64,000 nucleotides of DNA from a bacterium (lineage in GTDB: Bacteria; AUK180). The position numbers were made by a program, and so were the translations under genes. Positions 40,174 to 51,033 of this stretch are shown piece after piece. The DNA lies in the NCBI GenBank assembly GCA_023144005.1, contig JAGLGN010000027.1, positions 1 through 64,000 of the forward strand, read 5' to 3'. The notes below the pieces were generated by a model. The model saw only the letters and a list, made by a program, of their open reading frames with translations, was not told where the DNA came from and did no database searches. Within the stretch, counting starts at the first letter, position 1, and every line of letters begins with the position of its first letter.

Positions 40174-42447
40174 TCATAAAACAACAAAATCCAATACGAA
40201 ATATCCGCCGAGATCATCGGTAACTTCAATGCGGTGCTCTCCCTTTTTGAGTTCCCAGAACCCATCTTCGGCAGGCGTGGTCTTCATGATGAATTCGCCG
40301 TCAATGAACCAGAAATACTCCGTTGACCGGCCCGTTCTACACACGGCCTTGAGCGGGATAACACCACCCGTAGAACCCCGATACACCCTCTTGGATACTG
40401 GTGAAATGATCTTGATACCGCCGGACGCCCTTCTATTCACGCATTTTGGATGAACGGGAGGTATATCTTTCAGGACGCTTCCTGAATAAAGATGATCCTT
40501 GACCTGCGGAGGATATTGGACATATTTTCTCACCTCAAGCTCACCCAGTTCGGGAAAGATGGATGTTATGCGAAGCCCGCTTTTTTTCTCGATCAAATAC
40601 TTCTTGTGAAGATCACATGTTTCAGCGAAATGTGCGATCTTCGGTATCTGCGTCAATACCATATCCGGACAAGCGTCCGTGATGATCTTCCCCGAAAGAG
40701 AGCATATTTCAACAGTTTTCAAGTCCTCCGGAGATTCCAGAACTTCTCCTGAATCCCTACCCTCGAGCCCTTCCATTATCTCAAAAAATATAGGAGCGGC
40801 GGCAGCAACTCCTATCAGGTCCTGGGAGCTTGCGCCATTGAAATTACCCGACCAGACCCCAACAACATATTTCTCCCCATAGCCGATGGTCCAGGCATCC
40901 TTATAATTCTGGCTCGTTCCCGTCTTCCAGCATATTTTCCTGACGAAATGTTTATGGGAGAACTCTGATGGGATATCGGGATTCTGCTTTATGGAAAGAG
41001 CTTGAGAGGTGAGATAAACTGCTCCGGATGAAAATATTCCGACGGGATTATCTTCAATATCATTTTCAAGAAACGATGCCCGTGAATAATTACCGTCATT
41101 TGCCAGGGCACGGTAAAGATCTGTCAATTCCATTAAGTTGATATCACAGGCACCCAGAATAAGTGATAATCCGTAATACCCTTTTCTGGAGGATAGGGTG
41201 GAAATACCGCCATCCCGCAATTTCTCAATGAAATCACCTATTCCATAAGTATGAAGCAGACGCACGAAGGGTATATTCAGTGAATTGCTCAGGGCAAATT
41301 CCGCTTTCACCAGGCCGCTGAACTCTCCGCTGAAATTAGACGGAGAAAAACTACCATAAACAGTGGGAATATCCAGAAGTACAGTATCTGGAGTTATTAT
41401 TCCATCATCAAGAGCGGAGGCGTACAAGAATGGCTTCAGCGTGGACCCCGGCTGGCGCAGGGCTGAATACCCTCTGACCTGGCCGGAAATGCTGCTGTCA
41501 TAATAATCCATGGAACCCACGGCGGAAACGATCTTTCCCGATCCTTTTTCAATGACTATTACGGACGCATTTGTAATTCCGCGAAAGGAATACTCTGTCT
41601 TGAACTTTCCGAGAACGCTCTGACAGAATTCCTGTTTCCCCCTTTCAATAGTGGTCACGGTATCGCTTCCCGGATAGGAAAGCCGCATCTCGTCCGAAAT
41701 ATGCGGCATACCGCGTAGCAGAGCATAGTATCCCATCATTAGGGAAGAATTAACAGCGGTAGTGTATTTATCTTTTGAGATCTTTTTCTTCCGGTATAGA
41801 TCTTTCAATATTCGGTTTCTTTTACGCTTTATAAGATCGGGATGTTTGAAAAGGTCGATACCCGGGATCTGAGGAAGATTTGCCAAAGCGGCCGCGGTGG
41901 GCAGGTCCAATTCCTCGATGGGTGTTCCAAAATATCGCATAGCGCCTGCGGCGGCGCCAACATTATTCCCGCCGAACGGAGCCAGATTCAGATACATCTC
42001 AAGGATATCTTTCTTTGAAAAACGGATCTCAAATTGTATGGCGCGCAGGATCTCACATATTTTTGACGGTATCGTCCTTTCCTTTGGCTCGCATATCCTC
42101 GCTAATTGCATCGTAATGGTGGAACCGCCGTTGATAATACGCCCGGCTTTGATATAACGCAAAGCAGCCTTGATCAAAGAGACGGGATTGAACCCCGGAT
42201 GATAAAAGAAATACCTGTCCTCTTTTATCAGTATACTTTCTATGAGCTCTTCAGGCAATCTTTCATATGAAGTGAAGATGCGCAACTGTTCATCAGCCGC
42301 GAGATAGATCGACGCGGGCCTTCCATTTGAATATCTTACAACCGTGGAGCGGGGCGGAAACAGGCCAGCAGGCAATGGTATCGCCCAGGGGAGTATGAAG
42401 AGTAGCACCGAAATAATGACGGCGGAATAAATAGCCCGTTTCGACAA
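40174..42447 (-). CDS. pbpC: Penicillin-binding protein 1C
   Basis: 757 residues: one N-terminal membrane helix, a glycosyltransferase domain (EDRYFFYHPGF; GGSTITMQLAR), a transpeptidase domain with STLK, SNSLN and KTGTS, and the C-terminal BiPBP_C domain. It polymerises and may crosslink peptidoglycan. It is paired with the alpha-2-macroglobulin gene directly upstream, as in E. coli yfhM-pbpC. The start is a TTG (42447) with GGAGAG a few bases before, formed by the end of the upstream gene; no ATG lies close. Confidence 0.92.
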   Translation of the reverse strand: MSKRAIYSAVIISVLLFILPWAIPLPAGLFPPRSTVVRYSNGRPASIYLAADEQLRIFTSYERLPEELIESILIKEDRYFFYHPGFNPVSLIKAALRYIKAGRIINGGSTITMQLARICEPKERTIPSKICEILRAIQFEIRFSKKDILEMYLNLAPFGGNNVGAAAGAMRYFGTPIEELDLPTAAALANLPQIPGIDLFKHPDLIKRKRNRILKDLYRKKKISKDKYTTAVNSSLMMGYYALLRGMPHISDEMRLSYPGSDTVTTIERGKQEFCQSVLGKFKTEYSFRGITNASVIVIEKGSGKIVSAVGSMDYYDSSISGQVRGYSALRQPGSTLKPFLYASALDDGIITPDTVLLDIPTVYGSFSPSNFSGEFSGLVKAEFALSNSLNIPFVRLLHTYGIGDFIEKLRDGGISTLSSRKGYYGLSLILGACDINLMELTDLYRALANDGNYSRASFLENDIEDNPVGIFSSGAVYLTSQALSIKQNPDIPSEFSHKHFVRKICWKTGTSQNYKDAWTIGYGEKYVVGVWSGNFNGASSQDLIGVAAAAPIFFEIMEGLEGRDSGEVLESPEDLKTVEICSLSGKIITDACPDMVLTQIPKIAHFAETCDLHKKYLIEKKSGLRITSIFPELGELEVRKYVQYPPQVKDHLYSGSVLKDIPPVHPKCVNRRASGGIKIISPVSKRVYRGSTGGVIPLKAVCRTGRSTEYFWFIDGEFIMKTTPAEDGFWELKKGEHRIEVTDDLGGYFVLDFVVL

Positions 42448-42449
42448 AT

Positions 42450-45400
42450 CTACTCTCCAATATTCACATCAGCAAGCTCTCCGAAATAATAATACTGAGG
42501 ATCATACATCACTTCCGCGGAAGCGCCGGGCATCGTAAATCCACCCGAAAACGAAGCGCGAACGGCAAAGTATATATGTTTTGTCTGATGGTATGGGAGA
42601 TCCCCAAAGAGCTGTATTCTCTCATCCCTGATATCCATATGCTCGTAATTCCACAAGGTATTCTCATTGACCCAAGAAATTACGTGGCCGCCTTTCAGAC
42701 GCGGATTCTCAATGTCAAAGCCGGAAGGGATGCGAACGGTCAGAGCCACATCATTCAATTTAGATGAAGCGAGGTTCTCAATGGATACATGAAATACGAT
42801 GAGATCGCCGATCTTGACGCCGGTGGTCAATTGAACGGGATTGCCTTTAATATCTTTCGCGATCACCTTTACCTTCAAGCCGTTATAATCCACCTTTCTA
42901 CTAAAATCAAGCGGATAGCCGGTGGTGCTCAGATATGCATAGCCCGCACCGTCCGTATTTAACTCAAGCGGGCTCATTCCGGAGAAGCCCGTACCGGAAA
43001 GGACCAGTCCTGCATTACACTTCTTCAGGGGATATTTCTTATCCGCGGCTATGAGAGTTGCCTTTTTCACCCTTTGATCTCCCATATTATGCAGGCGTTT
43101 GCCTAGCCCGCAGACACTCCACGCCAATTCCTGTGTCGTATAGTAATAATACCGGGTAAAACGGTCAAGCATTCTGGCGATAGCTTCTGCGGTTGATTGT
43201 CCCCAGTCCCCCGCCGGATCGATCTCTTCCATAATGAAAAGCTTCAATCCAAGATACCGCAAGGTCGAGTAGAAATTCTTATTCGGATACCTTTTAAATT
43301 CGGGGATATCGTTAAAAAGCGGGGTTATTAATTTCATGCCTTCGCTTTTCTCACCTGACAGTATCAATGCCGCGGAAAGGAGAAATAACTCCTCACTGCG
43401 TGTTTCCTTTGAGTATTTCCTGATATTTTTGATCGCTTTTCTTATCCGGTTAACATTCTTCTTTCCCGCAAGGGCAAGCACATAATAGCTATATGCCTTA
43501 TAATTCCGGTAATTGTAATAGAAGGCCATGTCCTGAACATAATTCAATGCGGACTCCAGAACCTCTTTCGGGACCGTATAACCCGCTTTTGACGCCTCTA
43601 AAAGCATATGGGTGGCATAAATACTGGACCACTCCGAGACTCTTCGCCCGCCGGGCCAATAGGAGAATCCACCGGAAAGCTGCTGCATGGAGATCACCTT
43701 TCCTATGCCCTGCATCACCATCTTGTGAACATCACGGCCCTTCAGGATCTCCGGGTCGATCGAATCAAGAATATCGCTTATATACAGTAGCGGGAATGTT
43801 GCTGAAGTGGTCTGCTCTATACATCCGTAAGGGTAGCGCACAAGACGCTTTATAGCCATTATTCCGTTCAAGAACCCTACCGGATTGACTAAAATGGTAT
43901 CCATCTCATATTCGGGGACCCAGCCGCTGAAATACTGCGAAATATTATTTGTTCCCTTGGCAAGTTTAACCCTTTTGATCCTTGTCTGCTGAAAGAGAGG
44001 CGGGATTATAGGTATCTCCAGGGTATCCGAGGTAATGGCGCCATTTCCGGCGGCATGGAAATTCAGCTTTACCGTACCGGCAAGCTCCTGCACATTGATC
44101 GTAAAGTACTCTATATGTGAATCTTCCTTTCCCAGCTCCACTAAACGGGAATCCTCTCCTTCCAGAGTAGCTCCTCCCTCAACGCTGAGTTTGTATGTGA
44201 TCTGACCCTTTTTCCCGGTCATATTGGTAATGCTTACAGGGATCCTGATCTTATCGCCTATGGTAAGAAAGCGCGGGACAGAAGGCATCATCACCAGAGG
44301 ATCTCTTACTATGGTAGTTTTCTCCTCACTCGCGAAGCGCTTTTCGCTGGAAGCGAGAGCCATAATCCTCAGTGAGCCGTTGAAATATGGAACCTTGAAA
44401 GTGATCTCCGCTTTTCCCTTATCAAAGGGTAGAATTCCTGACCAGAGCGAGACGATCCTTATCGGAGAAACCCTCTGTTTTCCCTGAGGTCCCGCAGCGG
44501 CAGCATCAGCATCGCCTCCGCTGAGTTCTTCTTTTGACGGCCTGCCCATGAGCCATCCGTAATTCGCATAGGAATTTACGCCCAAAGCCCTCTTGGCGAA
44601 AAAGAACTTAGTGGGGTCGGGGGTCTTGAATGAGGTCAATTGAAGTATGCCTTCATCCACAGCGGCAATGGTCACATAGGCCTTTTTTTCCGATGCGGGC
44701 ACCTTAACGGTAACGGTAAGTTCGGAATTAGGCAGTATCTTTTCCGGAACCTCCATCTCCAGCTGAAGTGTATGCTTCTCAGGTTCAATAGTGATATTCT
44801 TCACTCCGATCGCATGGAATGGCTGAAAGCCGTCGGAAGCTTTTGTGGGAGAATCACGGAAAAAGTGAGCCACGATATACCCATTGGGAATATAGTCCTT
44901 GATCTTGAATTCTATATCATTTCTGCCTTCTTTGACCTTAAGCCATTTTGAAAAAAGGACACGGTCGCTTTCAAAGGACAGCAGGAGCAGGCCATCGAAT
45001 TTGGGAGTGATCGAGACCTTCACGAGATCGCCTTCTTTGTACTTGTCTTTGTCTGTTCTTACTTCCAGATATTCCGGATCACGATATTTTCTCAGCTCAT
45101 TGGCGCGCTGCGAGGAATAATATCTGCTATACCGCCATTCCCAGCGGCATGGCATGAAGTACTCGGTTATTACCTTGCCTTTCTCATCAGTGAATGAGAT
45201 AAGATATGCCCCCCAATTGGAATCGGAGTCGAGGGTGTATGTGAATTTTCCATCCTTTGCTTCTATTTGTTCCTGCTGCACGACATACTTATACGGCATC
45301 CACTGCCAATTGTACCCGTAATCAGTATATTCATCATAATAGTAATACCACTCATAGCGGACCCTCTGGACCTTGACATCTATCTTTCCGGACCATTTTT

Positions 45401-47915
45401 TCAATTCACCGGAACTATCTACCAGAACGCCCTGGAATGCCGCTTTTGTACCTCTGCCCACGCTGTTCACTTCCGGTTTTACGCCGATTAGGAAATTGCC
45501 GGGAATGATCCGTGCGTTCGCGAATGCCCTGGTCGTCCTTCCGCTTCCCATTTCAAAAACGGAAAGCGAGGCGGTAACATCCATGGGGGTTTGGGCTTTT
45601 ATTCCCTGATCCTCAAGATCTATCTCCGCATTGCCCTTTCCCTTTTTATTGAGTTTGCCCTCGATCGTATCCAAATAGGTCTTGGAAGGAGAGCGGTCAA
45701 AATGCTTCCCGAAACGGAATCCGGGGAAGGTCTCGTAAGCGACCGCCACTGGAACATAAGAAAAGCCCAACTCATATTTGGAATCGGCGGCGGGTGCACC
45801 GAAGAGGAAGTCAGCATTGAAATCCCATTTGATTACATCCTTCTCGCTGAATATCTTCTTTGCGGGAGAAATAGACGCTTTTATCCGCTCCGGAACGAAT
45901 TCTTCTACCTTAAAATTGCCGGTTCCGATGATCTTCTTTCTGAAATAGATCTGAACGCTATAACTTCCGGTAACAGGGAAATTACCAAATACTTTATTGA
46001 ATGTCCCCATACCGGTATCATTTACTTTTAGAAGACGTGACTCTATTACCTTGCCCCGCGGATTTAATAGTTTTGCGGTGAGAGTGAATTCCTCGGAAGG
46101 AGCCCAGGCATCCTTGTCTCTCAAAAGAATGGATATATTTGCCGTATCATTGGGACGGTAAACCCCTCTGTCGGTGTAAACGAAACATCTGTAGGATGAT
46201 TCTGTGGAATAGGGCTCTCCGCCGGTATCCTGCATTGAGAGGTCCACTTTCGGCTCATCCATCGTGATATAATTCAGATCGTCGCCCTTGGAGACGATGA
46301 ATATATTGGCTTTGATGCCGTCAAAGGTCACCTCACCCTCCATATTGGTATCCTTCTCAGCCAATACCACATTGGAATATGACATAGCCTTGACCTTGGC
46401 ACCTGAAACGGATTTCATATCCTTGAATGAACGAACCCACAATTTGTATCCCCCGGCGGACTCTTTTTTCAGATTAATGGCAAGGTCGCTCATTATGAGC
46501 TGCACCTTATCTCTTGCTCCGGATGTACCATCAATGCTTATCTGGAAAACACCTCTTCCGGATTCAGGGATGAATTGACTGAGGTCCAGTATAGAGAAAA
46601 GGGGTTTGTTCTGTTTCGAATCAAATTTTATGATCTCATTACAGATCTGATCCGAAATATTCCCTCCGGGATAATTTCTCTGGTCGGTGAGCCAGAAATG
46701 GATGTTCTGCTCATGTATATGCCTTATCTTCAATCGGGCTTCTTTGATATTGACCGTTTTCAGATTTATTTTATTCTCATACATCTCGGGTACTATATGT
46801 CCCTTGGACAGGATTTGCAATGAGGTCTTGAAATTACCCAATTTATGTTTAAAATCATAGTCCTTTTCCATGACCTTGCCGTCATTGGAGTAAAGGCCCT
46901 TCTTTATGGTGATGTGATAATCTGTTTGCGGTTTGAAATCACCTTTTACCCGATACCAGTCGTCTATACACATTACGGTGAATCTTACCTTGGGTTCGAT
47001 CTCCAGATATCTCTGGAACACTTCGACATCGATGCCGGGCGGTACATATCTGTAGCGCCATCTGCCGGAACTGCCCTGCTCATATTTACCCGGATTCTTG
47101 GCATCCTCCTGACGCATCTGCAAAAGAAGGTCAAAGGAATCATCATTAGTATTGAACTTATGGTTCACGATATACAGGCGCAGCTGCCTTAGATTGACCG
47201 TGGTCATCTCTTCGAATGGATGGTCCAGAGAGTTGCCATAGCTATCCCTGAGGGCTTTATTGATAAGAAAATGTATCCTATCTCCATGTGATACCTTCGT
47301 GGCTTTTATCTTGTGATTTTTAGCGCTGCCCTTTGTAATTATCTTAAACGGGGCACCCTTCCGGTCTTTGTAACTCACCTGAAGGGCTGATTTGAGTTGA
47401 GCCGCATCTACCGGTGAATTGAAGGATATTCTGAAGACGGGCTTTTTCAGCGCGTCCTGCCGGATCTCTTCCACCCTGAATTGGGGGACATGAAGGCGGA
47501 ATTCTCCGCCTAATATCTTAAAGGTATAACTGCTGTGTTTATGCAGCAATCCCGAAGGGAAGAAGATCCGAAACTCATTATCCGATATCCTTGTGACATC
47601 AATTGCGGCACTCGGTGAAATGGATATGGACAATTTGCTCTTCAGATCTCCGACACCTTTCAAGGGCTTTGTAAGAGTTATGTCGATATAATCAGGGATC
47701 TGACCTTTAAAGGGATTATTGAAGTTTGCCACGGCAATAGGGTCGTCACTCTTCAGTGATTCCTCTTTTACCGCAACGATCTTTATCCGTTGTTTGGAAT
47801 CAGCTTGCTTCTTCTTATCTCCAGGACTCTTTTTAGCTTTTCCGCAGCCCGCGAGAAGCATCACAATGAATAATACAATGGTAAGAACTCTAAGAGATCT
47901 GATAAATGATTTCAA
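42450..47915 (-). CDS. Bacterial alpha-2-macroglobulin lipoprotein
   Basis: 1821 residues. A lipobox (LLAG-Cys24) anchors it in a membrane. The thioester motif is present as GCIEQ (Cys1365), so it belongs to the covalent-trapping type that snares attacking proteases after bait cleavage; MG-like beta domains fill the N-terminal half, followed by the TED and a C-terminal receptor-like domain. It is encoded with PBP1C, whose wall repair is thought to follow envelope breach. The start is TTG 47915 with AGGAGGG upstream. Iso-leucine instead of leucine in the CxEQ motif is a mild deviation. Confidence 0.92.
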   Translation of the reverse strand: MKSFIRSLRVLTIVLFIVMLLAGCGKAKKSPGDKKKQADSKQRIKIVAVKEESLKSDDPIAVANFNNPFKGQIPDYIDITLTKPLKGVGDLKSKLSISISPSAAIDVTRISDNEFRIFFPSGLLHKHSSYTFKILGGEFRLHVPQFRVEEIRQDALKKPVFRISFNSPVDAAQLKSALQVSYKDRKGAPFKIITKGSAKNHKIKATKVSHGDRIHFLINKALRDSYGNSLDHPFEEMTTVNLRQLRLYIVNHKFNTNDDSFDLLLQMRQEDAKNPGKYEQGSSGRWRYRYVPPGIDVEVFQRYLEIEPKVRFTVMCIDDWYRVKGDFKPQTDYHITIKKGLYSNDGKVMEKDYDFKHKLGNFKTSLQILSKGHIVPEMYENKINLKTVNIKEARLKIRHIHEQNIHFWLTDQRNYPGGNISDQICNEIIKFDSKQNKPLFSILDLSQFIPESGRGVFQISIDGTSGARDKVQLIMSDLAINLKKESAGGYKLWVRSFKDMKSVSGAKVKAMSYSNVVLAEKDTNMEGEVTFDGIKANIFIVSKGDDLNYITMDEPKVDLSMQDTGGEPYSTESSYRCFVYTDRGVYRPNDTANISILLRDKDAWAPSEEFTLTAKLLNPRGKVIESRLLKVNDTGMGTFNKVFGNFPVTGSYSVQIYFRKKIIGTGNFKVEEFVPERIKASISPAKKIFSEKDVIKWDFNADFLFGAPAADSKYELGFSYVPVAVAYETFPGFRFGKHFDRSPSKTYLDTIEGKLNKKGKGNAEIDLEDQGIKAQTPMDVTASLSVFEMGSGRTTRAFANARIIPGNFLIGVKPEVNSVGRGTKAAFQGVLVDSSGELKKWSGKIDVKVQRVRYEWYYYYDEYTDYGYNWQWMPYKYVVQQEQIEAKDGKFTYTLDSDSNWGAYLISFTDEKGKVITEYFMPCRWEWRYSRYYSSQRANELRKYRDPEYLEVRTDKDKYKEGDLVKVSITPKFDGLLLLSFESDRVLFSKWLKVKEGRNDIEFKIKDYIPNGYIVAHFFRDSPTKASDGFQPFHAIGVKNITIEPEKHTLQLEMEVPEKILPNSELTVTVKVPASEKKAYVTIAAVDEGILQLTSFKTPDPTKFFFAKRALGVNSYANYGWLMGRPSKEELSGGDADAAAAGPQGKQRVSPIRIVSLWSGILPFDKGKAEITFKVPYFNGSLRIMALASSEKRFASEEKTTIVRDPLVMMPSVPRFLTIGDKIRIPVSITNMTGKKGQITYKLSVEGGATLEGEDSRLVELGKEDSHIEYFTINVQELAGTVKLNFHAAGNGAITSDTLEIPIIPPLFQQTRIKRVKLAKGTNNISQYFSGWVPEYEMDTILVNPVGFLNGIMAIKRLVRYPYGCIEQTTSATFPLLYISDILDSIDPEILKGRDVHKMVMQGIGKVISMQQLSGGFSYWPGGRRVSEWSSIYATHMLLEASKAGYTVPKEVLESALNYVQDMAFYYNYRNYKAYSYYVLALAGKKNVNRIRKAIKNIRKYSKETRSEELFLLSAALILSGEKSEGMKLITPLFNDIPEFKRYPNKNFYSTLRYLGLKLFIMEEIDPAGDWGQSTAEAIARMLDRFTRYYYYTTQELAWSVCGLGKRLHNMGDQRVKKATLIAADKKYPLKKCNAGLVLSGTGFSGMSPLELNTDGAGYAYLSTTGYPLDFSRKVDYNGLKVKVIAKDIKGNPVQLTTGVKIGDLIVFHVSIENLASSKLNDVALTVRIPSGFDIENPRLKGGHVISWVNENTLWNYEHMDIRDERIQLFGDLPYHQTKHIYFAVRASFSGGFTMPGASAEVMYDPQYYYFGELADVNIGE

Positions 47916-47949
47916 AACACCCTCCTGGTAAATATTTGAGAATAGGAAA

Positions 47950-49119
47950 TTATTTTCTGCCGTTCAGCAATGCGTCCTGTATCCTCTTAATAGCGGCCAG
48001 GATATTATCACTTGAAGCAGCGTAGGATAACCTTAGATAACCTTCACCGTACTTGCCGAATCCTGTCCCGGGCAATAATGCGACTCCGGCATTTTCCAGG
48101 AGAAAATTAGCCAATACTTGAGACTGCATTCCGGTACCTTCGATATTTGGAAATACATAGAATGCTCCGAATGGTTTCAGGGTAGTGAATCCGGGGATCT
48201 TATTGAGGCCTTTCACCATAAGGTTTCGCCGGTCACGGAACTTCTTCACCATTTCATGTGTCATGGTTTGATCGCCGGTGATCGCCTGTATGGCGGCGCG
48301 TTGAGTAATGGTCGAAGCGCATGAGGTGATATTGCCGTTAAGGCGATTCATCATCGTTGAGATCTCCTTGGGCATGATACCCCATCCCAGGCGCCATCCG
48401 GTCATCGCATGTGATTTTGAAAGGCCGTCGAGGACAATGGTCCTCTCCTTCATGCCGGGGATAGCAGCTATGGAGTTGAATTCACCCTCGTAAACTATTC
48501 GTGAATAGATCTCGTCGGAAAGTACTATCAGGTCATTTCTTATCGCGATCTTCGCGATAAATTCCAGGTCCTTTTGAGTAAAGATAGTACCGGTCGGATT
48601 TGAAGGCGTATTGAGTATTATCATTTTTGTCCGGGGAGTTACCAGACTCTTGAAAAGCCCCGGATCAAAATTAAAGGCATTTATTCCAAGGAAAGGAAAT
48701 GGGATCGGCTTGCCGCCGCAAAAGCGTATAATGGATTCATAGACGGGATAACCGGGATTAGGAGTCAGTATTTCATCCCCTCTTTGAGAAAAAAGAGTGA
48801 TCGCATAGTACATGATCGGCTTACCGCCGGATGTGACGACGACCTCTTCAGGAGAGACCTCAAATCCCTTGAATTGAGATTCATATTCGGCAATTGCCTC
48901 ACGAAGGTCCCAAAAACCGGAAGCGGCACTGTAATGAGTATAATTATCCCTGATGGCCTGTATCCCGGCTTCCTTGATGTGGTCAGCGGTCTTAAAATCG
49001 GGTTCTCCGATCTCAAGGTGAATAATATCCCTGCCCTCTGCTTCCATTTGCTTGGCTTTCTGCAGCACTTCAAAGGAGGCGACGACACCCAATTTGTCCA
49101 TTCTGCGCGCAAATCTCAT
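47950..49119 (-). CDS. Class I/II aminotransferase, aspartate aminotransferase-like
   Basis: 389 residues of fold type I. The PLP lysine lies in GLSKSHAMTGWRLGW, with EIGEPDF near the start, NTPSNPTG and SDEIYSRI in the centre. It transfers amino groups between amino acids and 2-oxo acids; aspartate, alanine or aromatic substrates are all possible. AGGAG and a promoter with a perfect TTGACA precede it. The alpha-2-macroglobulin gene follows after 34 bases without an obvious terminator, so read-through is possible. Confidence 0.9.
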   Translation of the reverse strand: MRFARRMDKLGVVASFEVLQKAKQMEAEGRDIIHLEIGEPDFKTADHIKEAGIQAIRDNYTHYSAASGFWDLREAIAEYESQFKGFEVSPEEVVVTSGGKPIMYYAITLFSQRGDEILTPNPGYPVYESIIRFCGGKPIPFPFLGINAFNFDPGLFKSLVTPRTKMIILNTPSNPTGTIFTQKDLEFIAKIAIRNDLIVLSDEIYSRIVYEGEFNSIAAIPGMKERTIVLDGLSKSHAMTGWRLGWGIMPKEISTMMNRLNGNITSCASTITQRAAIQAITGDQTMTHEMVKKFRDRRNLMVKGLNKIPGFTTLKPFGAFYVFPNIEGTGMQSQVLANFLLENAGVALLPGTGFGKYGEGYLRLSYAASSDNILAAIKRIQDALLNGRK

Positions 49120-49141
49120 CTTGACTCCTGTCTATACAGTA

Positions 49142-49169
49142 AATATATATGATTTTTGAAAATTGTCAA
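49142..49169 (-). promoter_or_regulatory. Promoter of aminotransferase gene
   Basis: Minus strand: consensus TTGACA (49169-49164), 16 bp, TATATT (49147-49142), 22 bases before the ATG. Confidence 0.65.
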
Positions 49170-49242
49170 GGGGATACAATGATTTTTTCTTATAAAAATG
49201 TGAGAATTCATACTTGCGTTGATCTCATTCATCTTCATAGTC

Positions 49243-51033
49243 CTACTTTTGTGCTTGATAGAGTTTGAAGTAGATCCCCGAAGTATTCTTTATAAGCTCA
49301 CTGTGAGTACCTTCTTCAACCAATTTGCCGTGGGAGAGCACCAGGATCCTGTCTGCGTTCCTTATCGTTGATAGACGATGCGCCACCATCAGGGCTCCCC
49401 TTCCTTCAATGACCTTTTCCAGAGCCTGCTGGATCAAAACCTCTGTTTCGGTATCAATATTTGATGTCGGCTCATCCAGGATCAGGATCTCCGGATCATA
49501 TACAAGTATCCTTGAGAATGAGATCAGCTGACGTTCACCAACTGAAAGATTGGTCCCGCCTTCTACCACCTTGTGGTCCAGGCCGGCATCAAATTTCTCC
49601 AGTACCTTATCCAAACCCACTTGACGAACAGCTTCTTCAACTCTCTCTCTTGAAATATCCTTGTTCCCCAGAATAATATTATCGAAAATACTGCCCTCGA
49701 AAAGATAGATGTCTTGAGGTACCAGTCCGAATTTTTTCCTCAAAGCATTCAAATCATATTCCTTGATATCCTTGCCGTCTACCACTATTTTTCCCGTTTC
49801 GATATCCCAGAAGCGCAATAAAAGATTGATTATGGTGCTCTTTCCGGAGCCCGTATAACCTACAAGGGCGATCTTATCCCCTTTGTCAAAACGAAAGGAA
49901 ATATCCTTTAGAACATCTTCTTTGCCGTAAGAGAAGGTTACATCCTTGAATTGAAAATGGTCGCCTTTGATGTCGGTGATCTGTCCTTCATCCTTGACCA
50001 TATCATCGGAATCCAGTATCTCAAAAATACGGACACTTGAAGCGACCGCATTCTGGAGAACATTGAATTTCTGAGCAAGGTCAGATATCGGGCGATAGAT
50101 CTTCTTGAAATATTGAAGGAATAAAAAGAGTTTCCCGATAGTAAGTGTTGCGGCAACACCGCCGAATGAACCGATTCCGAGCAGGCGCACACCTCCATAG
50201 AAAATTATTGCCGCGACCGCCAATGCCTGTAGCATATCTATCACTGGATAAAATACGGTATATGCCAGAACGGATCTCTCATTGGTCTTGAAGTAATTCC
50301 AATTTCTCTCATTGAGCTTTTTATAAACCCTCATTTCCTCAGTGAAGGCCTTGACGACCCTGATGCCTCCGAGGATCTCAGCGAGGTAGGCGTTCAATTC
50401 CGCCTGTGTTTTTCGGATCTTCAGATAGATCGGCTGTATTGTCTTTCGGAATAAGACGACGGCTACTATTAAAAAAGGAACTACGGCGATAATCACAAGC
50501 GTAAGGCGCCAGTCCTTTATCAAAACGATGGTCAATATGACCAGAATGGTGATGATATCCCCCATCATCTCAATGAAACCGGCGGTGAAAAGTTCATTTA
50601 AACTCTCCACATCATTCGTGACCCTGGTGGTCAACCTTCCTATGGGATTGCCCGTGAAATACCTCATCGAGAGGCGTGTCAGGTGACGGTATAGTTTTGA
50701 ACGGATATCGAAAACAACATTCTGTCCAAGTGTTCTTGAAATAATGATCCTCGCATAAAAAAGGACCGATGTGAAAATAACAACGATCAAATATATCCCG
50801 GCAAGATGAGCGAGCCCATTCAGGTCACCGGCGGGTATATAGACATCGACTGCTTTTTCCCAGATTATCGGGCCGACCAGATCCACCAGAGAAGCCAGTA
50901 TCACTACGGTCAAGGCGACCATCGCGGCCGGGAGATACGGTTTGAAGAATGTAAAAAGGCGCTTTAAGATCTTCCGATCCAATACCTTTCCGGTAATATC
51001 ATCGGAGTAAATGCCTCCGCCGCCGTGTCTCAT
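49243..51033 (-). CDS. ABC exporter half-transporter, catalytic-site partner
   Basis: 596 residues: a six-helix type-1 exporter membrane domain followed by an ATPase domain. Walker A GYTGSGKST and Walker B ILILDEPTSNID with the catalytic Glu are canonical, but the signature is LSVGERQL. With the upstream half-transporter this creates one normal and one degenerate ATP site, as in TM287/288-like heterodimers. Substrates of this group include drugs, lipids and peptides. The ATG overlaps the upstream stop by one base (TAATG). Confidence 0.9.
   Translation of the reverse strand: MRHGGGGIYSDDITGKVLDRKILKRLFTFFKPYLPAAMVALTVVILASLVDLVGPIIWEKAVDVYIPAGDLNGLAHLAGIYLIVVIFTSVLFYARIIISRTLGQNVVFDIRSKLYRHLTRLSMRYFTGNPIGRLTTRVTNDVESLNELFTAGFIEMMGDIITILVILTIVLIKDWRLTLVIIAVVPFLIVAVVLFRKTIQPIYLKIRKTQAELNAYLAEILGGIRVVKAFTEEMRVYKKLNERNWNYFKTNERSVLAYTVFYPVIDMLQALAVAAIIFYGGVRLLGIGSFGGVAATLTIGKLFLFLQYFKKIYRPISDLAQKFNVLQNAVASSVRIFEILDSDDMVKDEGQITDIKGDHFQFKDVTFSYGKEDVLKDISFRFDKGDKIALVGYTGSGKSTIINLLLRFWDIETGKIVVDGKDIKEYDLNALRKKFGLVPQDIYLFEGSIFDNIILGNKDISRERVEEAVRQVGLDKVLEKFDAGLDHKVVEGGTNLSVGERQLISFSRILVYDPEILILDEPTSNIDTETEVLIQQALEKVIEGRGALMVAHRLSTIRNADRILVLSHGKLVEEGTHSELIKNTSGIYFKLYQAQK

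Noticed and set aside
40074-40265. 63-codon frame on the minus strand before ndk.
   Set aside because: It overlaps the end of pbpC in another frame and contains the ndk promoter; no SD or conserved features.
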